This document shows, in pieces, positions 35,000 to 44,104 of a stretch of DNA of 64,000 bases. The notes beneath the pieces are model-generated. The model did not search any database and had not been told where the DNA came from. It saw only the letters and a list, made by a program, of their open reading frames with translations. The stretch comes from Nageia nagi. Taxonomy: Eukaryota > Pinophyta. The stretch is taken from positions 193,998,001 through 194,062,000 of the forward strand of contig JBITNC010000001.1 of NCBI GenBank assembly GCA_050084985.1. The letters are read 5' to 3'. Position 1 is the stretch's first letter. Each line of letters begins with the position of its first letter. Position numbers and translations under genes: made by a program.

Positions 35000-36260
35000 G
35001 AGACTTAAATTATGTATGATTAAGTTTGTATCTATCCTAGGTATATCTTCATATGACCATGCAAATATATTTTATTTTTATTTAAGAATAGATATAAACA
35101 TCTTTCTTTCTTATCTATCCAAGCATTTTCCTAGTTGAACAATATTAGGTTTGTTAGGATCATCACTCAAATCTACATTGATAGTTTTTTCAATTAGAAT
35201 ATGTGATCCTTCTTCTAGTTGGCTAGGTATAAGAATCCAATTCTTATCACTTAAATCATATTCTTCAATTTTTCCAATGTTTTATTTAGTCAAGGTTGTA
35301 TTTACCATAAATTCTACTTTTTGACATGTGATATCAATATCTTTGAATTCTTGTTTTTTAGGATTTTGCGAAATGAGTGTGAAATCATCGGTATCCTTAT
35401 TTATCACAAAATTAGATATCTCTTTAATTTGAACAATTTTAACTGAAATGGTATCACAAAATAGATATCTAGGCATTGATACCTTAGATTTTGTTTCACT
35501 ATAATCAACTAAAGATTCATAAACATGATGCAACTCTTCATATGCAATGTTCTTGGGTTTTAACTCAAGTATCCCTATATTTGAGCTATTTTTTATTTTT
35601 CCTTTATACCCTAATCATGTTTTACTTTTAGGTATTTGATAATAAATATCAATCATGTATCTAGGTCCTTGTTTGTATCAACCTACACCTCATCCTTTCC
35701 ATTGAATTCTAAGAAAATATCATTGGAAAAAGGATCATATATAAGGTAATAAATATTCTAATGAGTTACAAAAAGTACCTTCACTAAGTTTAGGCATAAG
35801 GATCAAAATAGGTTCATCAATTCTCGCATATACAAATAATGTTTGATTAGGTGCATTTCCTAATGGAATTAATTTTCCAACCACACTAGGTGCTTCACAA
35901 GGTCATCCAATTTCTTGGGCAAAGGGGATATTAAAGATTACATCATCAACATCATATTCCCCCATACTTAAGTCAAATAACTTAATAATTACTAGATAAA
36001 TGTCTAATGATTCATATTTCTTAATATCATCCTCTTAAGATAAAACATATCTAAAATGGACCTTTTGAGGAAGAAGCATTACTTATTTTTTTCTAATGCT
36101 CATGCTCATTCTTCCAGATATTTCTTTTCTTGCAGGTTTGCATTGGTTTTAAAATGTAAACTTTTATCCTCTTTTAAATGAGTATAAACCAATTCTAATT
36201 CATTAATAACTTATTTTTCTTTTACATTCTTTGAAAGAGCTTTAATCACATTATCTACCA
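35000..36260 (-). pseudogene. Element B spacer between protease and RT
   Basis: Weak coding signal. The clearest open piece is 35282-35533 (YLFCDTISVKIVQIKEISN). It corresponds in place to the ~1.2-kb spacer of element A. Function not known. Confidence 0.5.
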
Positions 36261-36265
36261 AAGTT

Positions 36266-36779
36266 TTACCTTTTGGTAGGGCTATCATAAAAGTGAGTAG
36301 AAGGTAGGCTTATTCCATCAAGTACACCTACTATGTTGCAATGTGAATATGGATTATCATCTCCAAGTACACAATATACCACTCCTTCATGAATGTACTT
36401 TAGAAAATTATGGTATGTTGAAGGAACACATTGTAATTTTACCCTCAATAACTTGTAATGTTGTTTGAACTATTTTTGAACCCACTGTAATGGATATGGA
36501 GATTGATCCTACAATTGGATAAAGAGCATCATTAAATAATTTGAATTGTAAAGTAGGTGCATTGATGTGTGATAAGGGAATATTCAAGTTCTTAAACACC
36601 ATTGTTGAAATAATATTTATAGTAAATCCTTCATCGATCAAAATTCTCTTAAATATTTTTCCATCAACATTAGTGACAATATGTAACGATGGATCAAGTC
36701 TTGATATCTCTTTTGAATTTTTTATCTCATGATCATAAAAGGTTATCAAAGGTTTTTGGATCATCTTGATATTTTCCAC
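36266..36779 (-). pseudogene. Element B aspartic protease
   Basis: Open from 36779 to 36408: RLDPSLHIVTNVDGKIFKRI, then ILIDEGFTINIISTMVFKNL with the active site as D-E-G instead of D-S/T-G, and SISISITVGSKIVQTTLQVI. A frame change then leads into the open part 36266-36448 (LQCVPSTYHNFLKYI), the usual end of this protease family. One substitution in the catalytic triad and the frameshift make it inactive. Confidence 0.85.
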
Positions 36780-37099
36780 AAAATTTGTAAAACTTTTAGG
36801 GTCATTAATATCTAGTTCAATTTGTTGAAGTATTGATTCATCGCATGCCTATGATCTTTAGACTGTTGTAGCAAATCAAAAAAATATAGTTTCACTTGTG
36901 AAATTTTAAATTATTGTTATAATGCACCTTTTACTAATACCTTAGGAGGTTGAGATCTAGGTATTAGGGGTGGCATATGAATCCTATTTTGTTGACAATT
37001 TGATTTACCATTTTGTTTTCCTTTGGCTCTTTAAGATCTTGTAGCAACACTTATCATGGAAACAAAACTTGTACCATTAGTGTCCCACTTATGTGTTAC

Positions 37100-37990
37100 C
37101 TATTTTTCATTTGTATTATGGTGTGGAAGAGGGTTTTGATATATTCCTAGATCTTGATTAGGAGTGGCAAAATGATTATCCACTTCCAACTTTCCACTTT
37201 CAATCAAGTCTTGAACTATATTCTTCAAGATCCTAGACTTATTTGTATCATGACCCCTATGATGATGGTAATGATAAAACTCCTCTTCTTTATACCATTT
37301 ACTCTCTTTATTTTGAATACTTTTTGGTCTTATTTTAGGTAGAATGATTAAGTTATAATCCAAAAACTTTTTCAAAATATCATAAAGAGATTCTAACAAA
37401 GGTGTATACTTTCTTCTTGGCCTATATTCTATTTCAACCTTTTGTGTTTGTGTTGGTTCATATTCTTTTGCAATGGAGACCTTATTTGTTGTAATCGTCT
37501 ATCCATTAGATTTTTGTTTTTTGTATAACCTTCACATTTTTTACCCTTTATTTCTCTATCTTGAATTTTCACTCTTTCAATAATAGCTACTTGAAAAATA
37601 GCATCTTTGAAGGTCTTATGTTGTTGGATAATCAACATACTAGCAATAGGCCTTAAACAACTTTGACTAAATAATTTGAACAACTCTTTTTGAGGCAAAT
37701 TATTAGTCATAATTGTCAACACAGCTCTCCATCATGAAATAAAATTGTTGATTGACTCATTTGGGGATTGTTGTAACCTTCTAAGATTAGTAATAGATAT
37801 TTTATCCTGAACATTAATCCTAAACTATTGTAGAAACAAGTTTACTAACTGAGAATATGATTTCATGCTATGTTTAGGCAAGTTGTACCAATCGATGGCT
37901 TGTCTGACAAGTGTCATCGAAAAGACATGTAGCATTAATTTATTGATCTTATCTTTGTCAATCTAAAAGGATTTTTCCTTGCATTATGGA
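37100..37990 (-). pseudogene. Element B gag
   Basis: Minus-strand reading from ~37960: MLHVFSMTLVRQAIDWYNLP (capsid, conserved Trp), then ISITNLRRLQQSPNESINNF, and the open part 37429-37722 with PIASMLIIQQHKTFKDAIFQ. The C-terminal part at 37100-37399 includes the knuckle-like YHYHHHRGHDTNKSRILKNI, where the second Cys is Ser. The N-terminus of Gag beyond ~38.0 kb is not recognisable. Confidence 0.85.
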
Positions 37991-38000
37991 GACTTAGAGA

Positions 38001-38734
38001 TAACCAATCTCATAACAAATTAAGAAAAAACCTTAATGCATATTACCTTAATGATTATGCTAAAGGATGTAAAATTGGTATACAACCATTGAAAATTATT
38101 GTGACTTATCATAGAGCTAGTTTGAACTTGTTTTATGAACTAAAAAAGAGTAATCCCACACTTATAAGGAATGGTTCCACACTTTATAGTTAGACTTGAT
38201 ATCATAATTACAAATAACTATATTTATTTTATTGATTAGTAATATAATTTGTTACATATCAATATTATTATTTATCATCATTTTTTGTATAAGGATAAAA
38301 ACAAATTATAGTAGGTTTTCGAAAAATAGGGCCCAAAAACTTGTAATTACAATAAAGATATTCAATACATGTATCATATGAAACGTAAGTTATGCATCAA
38401 AGAATCTCTATAGTCTAGTTACTAGAGCTATGAGGATTATTTTGGATGTAACTACCATCCTTTAGCACACCCTCCTTTGATATATTTGAACTAAAGAACT
38501 CCAATCAATCTCATAGTTAGATTCTTTTTATGTCTAATTACTTAGAAAAATGGGGACTATCCTTCTATGGCTTCCATAGCTCATAAGTTTTTCTCATTAT
38601 ATTTTACTAAGTCTGAAATGGATTTCTACATTTTAGGCTTCTCAAATAATATATCGAGCATTCCTCCTTAGCATCTTTAATTATAGCTTCCTATCCCATC
38701 TTTGAGTTTTTCCCAGCACTCTTCAAATATTTAC
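38001..38734. other. Unassigned sequence right of element B
   Basis: No coding motif and no LTR-like match to the left side of B. It may hold B's lost leader/LTR. Confidence 0.45.
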
Positions 38735-38815
38735 TTCCCTATTAGACATGTATGCAAAATGTAAAACAATACACAAGCCCTAAGAATTATTTCATAATAT
38801 GGATGATGTGATATG
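38735..38815 (+). pseudogene. PPR motif fragment
   Basis: The nucleotide word ctattagacatgtatgcaaa followed by atgtaaaacaatacacaag and gaattatttcataatatgga matches the LIGMYAKCGRIHKAKELFNKM part of the units at 7.9-9.0 kb. Only one motif remains. Confidence 0.75.
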
Positions 38816-38895
38816 AAATAATTTAAATACAGTACCATAAATCCAAAAATTGGCTTGGAGAAGGAAAGAAACTTTTCAAAATAGATATATTCTAA

Positions 38896-38945
38896 GTATC
38901 AAAAATTGGTCCAAAAGTGATAAGTTGGCAAAAAATACAATGCCT
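38896..38945. repeat. Inverted-repeat partner of 41590-41638
   Basis: aagtatcaaaaattggtcca-aaagtgataagttggcaaaaaatac is the imperfect reverse complement of the sequence at 41590-41638. The two lie 2.6 kb apart in opposite orientations. Confidence 0.65.
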
Positions 38946-39109
38946 AATAATTTTTTAACAAGATGCATGATACAATAATAGTTTCAATATTTTTAAAGAA
39001 GGTCTTGCAAGCTATATTATGTGCTCTTCTAAGAACCTTTTTTTTTGTTTCTCATTCATAAAAAGGCTCTACTTGTATTAGAACCTTTTTACAAATATAT
39101 TATGACAAA

Positions 39110-39200
39110 CACATTTGAAATATTTGAGTATAATTGAATCTATAGAGAATATTTAAATAATTTGAGCATAATTATATAGCATATGATTTGAATCTTATTG
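39110..39200. repeat. Inverted copy of the 38/45-bp satellite
   Basis: Read as reverse complement it gives attatgctcaaattatttaa and caattatactcaaatattt, the same unit as 19110-19310. Confidence 0.6.
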
Positions 39201-39214
39201 CACTTATATTTATG

Positions 39215-39310
39215 GAAATTATTTGATAAGATGCATGATGCAAATGCAGTTTCTTGGAATGCAATTATCATAGGATACGCAACTCATGATATGCATTATA
39301 ACATTATGAA
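39215..39310 (+). pseudogene. PPR motif fragment
   Basis: Reads LFDKMHDANAVSWNAIIIGY, then AT, a clear PPR junction (family: LFDKMPxRDVVSWNAMIAGYA). A single motif, followed by sequence duplicated at 41395-41560. Confidence 0.8.
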
Positions 39311-39450
39311 AAATAGTGAAGCTAGCACTAACTTATCTAATTCATGATGTTTTGAATAGGTTATCCTAGGGGAAACACATCCAACCTTTATATCTTATTA
39401 TGCTTATTATGGAGATGAGACAAAATAACATTTAAATTTTAGGTTAAACA
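39290..39450 (+). repeat. Segmental duplicate 1 (partner 41395-41560)
   Basis: Shares aacattatgaaaaatagtga, gctagcactaacttatc, ataggttatcctaggg and catccaacctttatat with 41395-41560. It follows a PPR scrap in both places. Confidence 0.7.
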
Positions 39451-39489
39451 ATGGAACATGTTGTCAGTTCCTTCATTTCCTAGCTAGTA

Positions 39490-39810
39490 TCATAATAATT
39501 TCATGGTCTACAATGATTACAAGGTACACACAAAATGGGATTTTTGTAAAAGGGTCATAGACATGTATGCAAACTATATAAGGATACATAAGGTTTGTGA
39601 ATATGAGCATAATTATGTAATGATCAATCTCAAGGACAATGCAATAAAAGTCACTCATGCTATTCAAGTATTTACAACCATGTGGTGTAATGAATATCTC
39701 TAAATGCTATAGCTTGTCAAATCTAGAAAATCACCATTACATTGACTACAAGATGTAGTTTTCATTTAGAGACATTTGTTCAAACATAATTTTTGTTGTG
39801 TTCACCCTAG
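39490..39810 (+). pseudogene. Degenerate PPR segment, duplicate 1 (partner ~40910-41110)
   Basis: tttcatggtctacaatgatt and acacacaaaatgggattttt correspond to the VSWxxMIxxYAQNGF junction. The following gaatatgagcataattatgt and ctcaaggacaatgcaat-aa recur at ~40915-41000. Confidence 0.65.
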
Positions 39811-40909
39811 AAGATATTTGTGAATCCTGCATTAAAATTATGGAGTTTTAACTAATGGGCATTGATTATTGGATGTATTTATCCTTTATGAGGAACATCT
39901 CGACATGGAATATAAAAAGGTTTTCCTTTACAATGAAAGGGGGTTATCAATGCTGGAGCTGGGAGGAAATAATGATATGGGAGCATGGTGTAGAGGTAAC
40001 TTATATATGCTATAATGATTTCACATTTCATTTTAAGGACTATGAGGTTCACCTCTTCATCACCTCTAAAGTTGTAAGTCCAACTTTCTATGCATTAATT
40101 TCTTGTTTGAAACTTGAATGGGAGGTAGGTTTGTTGTAAAAATTTAGGGTCTTGTTCCTTCTTAGTTTAGTCTAATACCATCATTGGTAATAATGGTTAG
40201 ATTCTACCTCTTCAACTAAGGGTTTACTTAGTAATTACCATTAAACTAGATATAACCCTTTCTTGAGTTTGACCCTATCTCATTTTTCCCTTTTCCTTGC
40301 AATTATGAGCTAGATTATCATAGGCAATGGTGAGTAATTTATTTTCATTATATTGATAATAATTACAAGGTTAGAATTGTAAAGTAAAGGGTTTATGGTA
40401 TCATTTATTTGGAATCACTTTGTGGAAATAAAGGTATTTAAATATTGGGAGTCCTAGAGTAACTTTAAAGATGTTAATTTAAGGGTTAAAATTCAATATG
40501 TGTATATATGTGCATGGCTAACCTCATGTAAATATTTTTATTATATTTTTGGTATGATTCATTTCTCCCCTTGTATGGTTTAAGTAATTTAATTCAAAAT
40601 TCATGGAAAAGAATAGTATGCATGTTATCATGATAGAGAATTTAAGCTAATGGACTTACTAGGATGTCATCTCATGATTAGTTTTGTGCTTTTGTTCTTA
40701 CAGTAACCTCAGGTGGTATTTCATGTTGATACTTTTTAAAGAACAATAATAGGATGAAGGTGGTAGTCTTTGTTTTTCTCTTGATATTTGAAGAACATCT
40801 AATTTGGGATCTCGTATTCATTTTGCATCAATGGTTGTTTTAATGTTGCTTGATAATTAACATTGACTAATGGATCTGCTAAAATTGGGGAGATAAGAGT
40901 GTTATTAGA
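39811..40909. other. Unassigned stretch with a 94-codon open frame
   Basis: The longest open frame (39855-40139, +) has Trp/Tyr-rich composition (WNIKRFSFTMKGGYQCWSW) and no recognised family. The rest is AT-rich. I see no promoter or splice context that would make this a gene. Confidence 0.4.
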
Positions 40910-41260
40910 ATAATGGAATATGAGAATAATTGTATAATGATGCATCTCAAGGATAAAATAATGAAATTCACTCATGTTATTAAAGTATTTAATCCATATT
41001 TGAATGCAAACTACATCTTATCAGTAAATGACCTTTATATTTACTACAAAATATAGCTAGCTTTTAGATATATTCATTCAAATACAATTTCATGGATTGT
41101 AATGATCATATGATATACACAACATGATGTAAACACACTTTCATGGTTATAGGGTATGTACAAAATGGATACATTAGATCCATGATTTATTTGATAAAAT
41201 TCCTCATTGATATGCAATCTCATGGACTACAATGATCCAAGATATGCACAAAATGAAAGA
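40910..41260 (+). pseudogene. Degenerate PPR segment, duplicate 2
   Basis: Copy of 39.6-39.8 kb, followed by three worn PPR junctions: acaatttcatggattgtaat (~41090), cactttcatggttatagggt (~41137) and atctcatggactacaatgat (~41217). Each is equivalent to the VSWxxMI step followed by ATG/TACACAAAATG. Confidence 0.65.
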
Positions 41261-41394
41261 TTGCAGAAAACTATGTTTACATCAAATAATTCCCAGGCCT
41301 TGTAACTTAAAATTCCATAATTTCCTATCATATGGTAGATTTGTATCATTTCATATCATATCTTGGAAGTGTCCAGGTTGGTTGTGTAATAACA

Positions 41395-41560
41395 TTATGA
41401 ACAATATTGAAGCATGACTATGATACATCTATTGAGAGGTTCTAAATGTAGCTAGCCCTGACTTATCAAATTCAATTCTTTTTTTTTATAGGTTATCCTA
41501 GGGTGGAGACATACAACCTTTATAGTGTAGGTAAGACAATATAGTATTTATATTTTTTGG
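41395..41560 (+). repeat. Segmental duplicate 2 (partner 39290-39450)
   Basis: See 39290-39450. Here the shared words are separated by a small insertion near 41420-41450. Confidence 0.65.
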
Positions 41561-41589
41561 GTTGAATAGTTGTTAAGTATTACAAGCAT

Positions 41590-41638
41590 ATTTTTGTCAA
41601 CTTATCAATTTTGGACTAGTTTTTGACACTTAAAGAAT
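41590..41638. repeat. Inverted-repeat partner of 38896-38945
   Basis: Contains caacttatcaattttggact and tttttgacactt, the reverse complement of the left partner. The adjoining aagtattacaagcatattt recurs at ~31005. Confidence 0.65.
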
Positions 41639-41736
41639 AGTGTTTGATCATGTAGCCAGTTTTACACCTAATAATTGCATATGCTTAAAAGTATCTATAG
41701 TATTTTATTTTATGCATATCCTATAATTATAGGATT

Positions 41737-42595
41737 ACTCAATATACATGCATTGTTAACCTTCTTTATCATGCAAGCTATCTTGAGGGAGATTTTAACT
41801 TCACTACCAAAATACCGATAAGCCCTAAAATGGATGTATGCATGTGTATACTTGGTGCATGTAAATCAAATATTATGGTTTGTATAGGCTATATTGAGGG
41901 AGCTTTGAACTTTGATACTAAAATACCTAAAATGGGTTTTGCATATGTGTACTTGTGGCATGTAAATTAAATATTATGATTTGTGCAATTTATCTTGAGG
42001 GAGCTTTGAACTTCATTACAAAAATACCCATAAACCTTGAAATGGGTGTATGCATGTGTGTACTTGGTGTATGTAAATTGAATTTTATGGTTCATGCAAG
42101 CTATATTGAGGGAGCATTGAACTTCACTACCAAATTACCCATAAACCCTAAATTAGGTGTGTACATGTGTCTACTTGGTGCTTGTAAATCAAATGTTGTG
42201 GTTTGTGAAGGCTATATTAAGGGAGCTTTGAACTTCACTACCAAATTACCCATAAACCATGAATTGGGTGTGTGCATGTGTATACTTGGTGCTTGTAAAT
42301 ATAATGTTATAGTTTGTATAAGCTATATTAAGGGATCTTTGAACTTCACTATCAAAATACCTATAAACCTTGAATTGGATGTGTGCATGTGTCTACTTGG
42401 TTCATGTAAATTGAATTTTATGGTTTGTGTAGGCTATCTTGAAGAATATTTGAACTTTAATACCAAAATACCCATAAACCCTAAATTGGGTATGTGCATG
42501 TGTCTACTTGTTGCTTATAAATCGAATGTTGTGGTCTATGCAGGCTATCTTGAGGAAGATTTAAACTTCATTGTCAAAATATACCCATAAACCTT
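41737..42595 (+). repeat. Eight tandem 111-bp units derived from a PPR C-terminal segment
   Basis: Unit starts (a/g)gctat at 41776, 41887, 41988, 42099, 42210, 42321, 42432 and 42543. Every spacing is 111 bp except one of 101 bp (a 10-bp deletion in the second unit). The sequence leading into unit 1 reads TQYTCIVNLLYHASYLEGDF, then FTTKIPISPKMDVCMCILGA and CKSN. This is the end region of a plant PLS-class PPR protein (YTCMVDLLGRAG-LEEAL-FI-KMPIKP-VWxxLLGACR), so the unit is 37 codons of PPR sequence amplified in tandem. Units three apart match best (41988 with 42321: INLE and CKLNFMV; 42099 with 42432: INPKLG and KSNVVV), implying a 333-bp higher-order duplication. Confidence 0.92.
41955..42590 (+). 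CDS. 211-codon open frame through the PPR-derived array
   Basis: Uninterrupted for 636 bp in a window where almost every other frame is broken within 300 bp. It starts inside unit 2 after the 10-bp deletion and covers units 3-8. The protein would be five to six 37-residue repeats of the form YIEGALNFTTKIPINPKLG followed by VCMCLLGACKSNVVVC. Cys is enriched by amplification (CMC and AC per unit). It has no signal peptide and no N-terminal PPR body. Openness may simply follow from amplifying a stop-free unit whose length is divisible by three. Expression is unknown; I list it as a hypothetical coding region with low confidence of being a real gene. Confidence 0.35.
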   Translation: MACKLNIMICAIYLEGALNFITKIPINLEMGVCMCVLGVCKLNFMVHASYIEGALNFTTKLPINPKLGVYMCLLGACKSNVVVCEGYIKGALNFTTKLPINHELGVCMCILGACKYNVIVCISYIKGSLNFTIKIPINLELDVCMCLLGSCKLNFMVCVGYLEEYLNFNTKIPINPKLGMCMCLLVAYKSNVVVYAGYLEEDLNFIVKIYP

Positions 42596-42609
42596 AAAAT
42601 TTAGGAGTG

Positions 42610-42730
42610 CATGATGCAAGCATAGTTTCATGGTATGCAATGATTGTATGAGTCATAGGTTTTATAAGAGAATGCATAAAAATACAAAGCACAAACATAT
42701 ATGTAGAATGTAGAAGAATACAAAATAATA
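42610..42730 (+). pseudogene. PPR motif fragment after the array
   Basis: tgcatgatgcaagcatagttt and catggtatgcaatgattgta match the MHDxxIVSWNAMI junction. Then aacatatatgtagaatgtag resembles the IxMYAKCG step. Confidence 0.65.
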
Positions 42731-43139
42731 CTACAAGTTTGCAAGGTCATGGACTGAATACCTACATTCATCTCCTACATAACATCTCCCCTCACCTAGT
42801 CTCACCACATCTCTAGTCTAATATCCTCTCTTCTCTCTTTTCTTTCCAATGCACCAAATAACCCTCTCTCCTCCAACCCCTTAGCTCAAAAAACTCAAAA
42901 TGATGAAAACATTCCAAGTAACCCACCTTGATTCCACATGTGTCTTTTTTTCAATTTTTTTTGTTTTCTCTAAGGGGTAGTGAAAGATATAATTTTTGGG
43001 GTAGTTAAAAATTATCCCACTAAAACTTAAAAAAGGAGTAGTTTAAAAACACTCTATAGAAACTACCTCAAATTAGCCACCCCCAAAGCCTTTTTTTGGT
43101 CTGGTGGCATCCTTCTTTTGGGTGTCCAATAACTCTTTT
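42731..43139. other. Unassigned; pyrimidine-rich stretch
   Basis: 42780-42880 is strongly C/T-rich on the plus strand (ctctcttctctcttttcttt). No gene seen. Confidence 0.5.
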
Positions 43140-43321
43140 TTCTCTTTTGTTATGAGTAGTACAAATGTTGTTGCATATACTTCTGTATAACCCTGGGAGA
43201 TAAGATTCCATAGGTCCTGAGAGATGAGAAAATTTCTCATTCTAATGCTTTAATATTCAATATATTCACCACTAAATATAGGGATGAAAAACTAAGGGGA
43301 ATTTCCATTTTTTGGATCCAT
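43140..43321 (-). pseudogene. Ty1/Copia gag N-terminal fragment, minus strand
   Basis: Translation from the ATG at 43321 (minus) begins MDPKNGNSP, a stop, then FFIPIFSGEYIEY, a stop, then SIRMRNFLISQDLWNLISQG and YTE. This is the DUF4219/UBN2 start of Copia Gag (FSGxNYxxWxxxMxTFLxSQDLWxxVxxGYTE). The first stop replaces a non-conserved codon; the second replaces Trp. The primer site lies 20 bp upstream, so this is the 5' end of an element running leftwards that is otherwise lost. Confidence 0.8.
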
Positions 43322-43340
43322 TTAACCCAATAAATTGAAA

Positions 43341-43353
43341 TGCTCTGATACCA
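43341..43353 (-). promoter_or_regulatory. Initiator tRNA-Met primer-binding site, minus strand
   Basis: Plus-strand tgctctgatacca is the exact reverse complement of TGGTATCAGAGCA, the canonical plant retrotransposon primer site. It is intact although the gag beside it is broken. Confidence 0.85.
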
Positions 43354-44104
43354 ATTAAAGAATTTGAGTTGTCATGGTTAATTAAAGAATTGCTATGGTC
43401 AAATCTATAGTAGTCACAATCAAAAAAAGAGTGCTTCATGGTCAAATGAAGTCATTGTATGGAAGAATGAAATTATCATGATTAAGAATAATGCAAAAGT
43501 TAAATTACCACACTTTGAGATTGATTACATTAGTGGGAGCTTTATCATCATGGAGGAAAGGTAACAAATGAAATACAATAACTTATGTTGATGATGTTAG
43601 CAAGTAGATTGTTGTGATGTAATGCTAGGAGTAAATAAGGCAATATTCAACTTTTACATAGATGATATCAACAAAAATATTGTGGTAGTGCGGTACAAGG
43701 AAAATAGGGAGAATGTTGTGATTTACAAGCAATAACATCAACAAATATTTTTATGGAATATGATAAGGAATAAAAATAGCATTGTCACACTTTTAGAGAG
43801 GCATCAACACCATATTGAATAAATTTTGGTAAGGTGATAAGGTTATAAATATTGAGTGTCAAGAGTGATGATGTCAATATGGTGCAAGAAGGCATAGTTG
43901 ATACTTGAAAAAATCTTTGAAGGTGCATCATAGTAAAAAAACTATTCAAGTATCACATGGTAAGAGTGATGGCATCACTAGAAGTATGAGAGTGGGGCGA
44001 ATAGGCTTTGTAAGGTGTAATAAGGCATGACATAGCATGATAAAGCACCATAATGCATCCAAAAACAAAGGAAAGCTCCCAAGAAACCTACAATATGTTC
44101 TATC
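43354..44104 (-). other. Probable relic 5' LTR of the minus-strand Copia fragment
   Basis: By position (adjoining the primer site on the LTR side) this should begin an LTR. No second copy was found in the window, so the right boundary is unknown and element F may have cut it. Confidence 0.4.
44100..44104. repeat. Target-site duplication of element F (left), CTATC
   Basis: Pairs with TTATC at 53310-53314, one C-to-T difference. Confidence 0.7.

Larger units (their letters stand above)
31990..38000 (-). mobile_element. Ty3/Gypsy element B (Tat-like, dual RNase H), minus strand, LTRs not found
   Basis: Coding order on the minus strand: gag (~37.99-37.1 kb), protease (36.78-36.27), spacer, RT (34.99-34.42), RNase H (34.16-33.65), archaeal-type RNase H (33.65-33.23), integrase (33.2-31.99). 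I compared the flanks (31.0-31.9 with 38.0-38.9 kb) and saw no direct repeat, so the LTRs are lost, truncated or very diverged. PPR scraps lie on both sides (30.8 and 38.74 kb), so B probably inserted in the same PPR cluster. Confidence 0.85.

Noticed and set aside
39855-40139. 94-codon frame as a possible small gene
   Set aside because: No family, no conservation evidence and no flanking gene signals. Kept only as a note in the unassigned stretch.
42950-43080. Possible short MITE with ggggtagtt / aactacctc arms
   Set aside because: The inverted match is only ~9 bp with a mismatch and no target duplication was seen.
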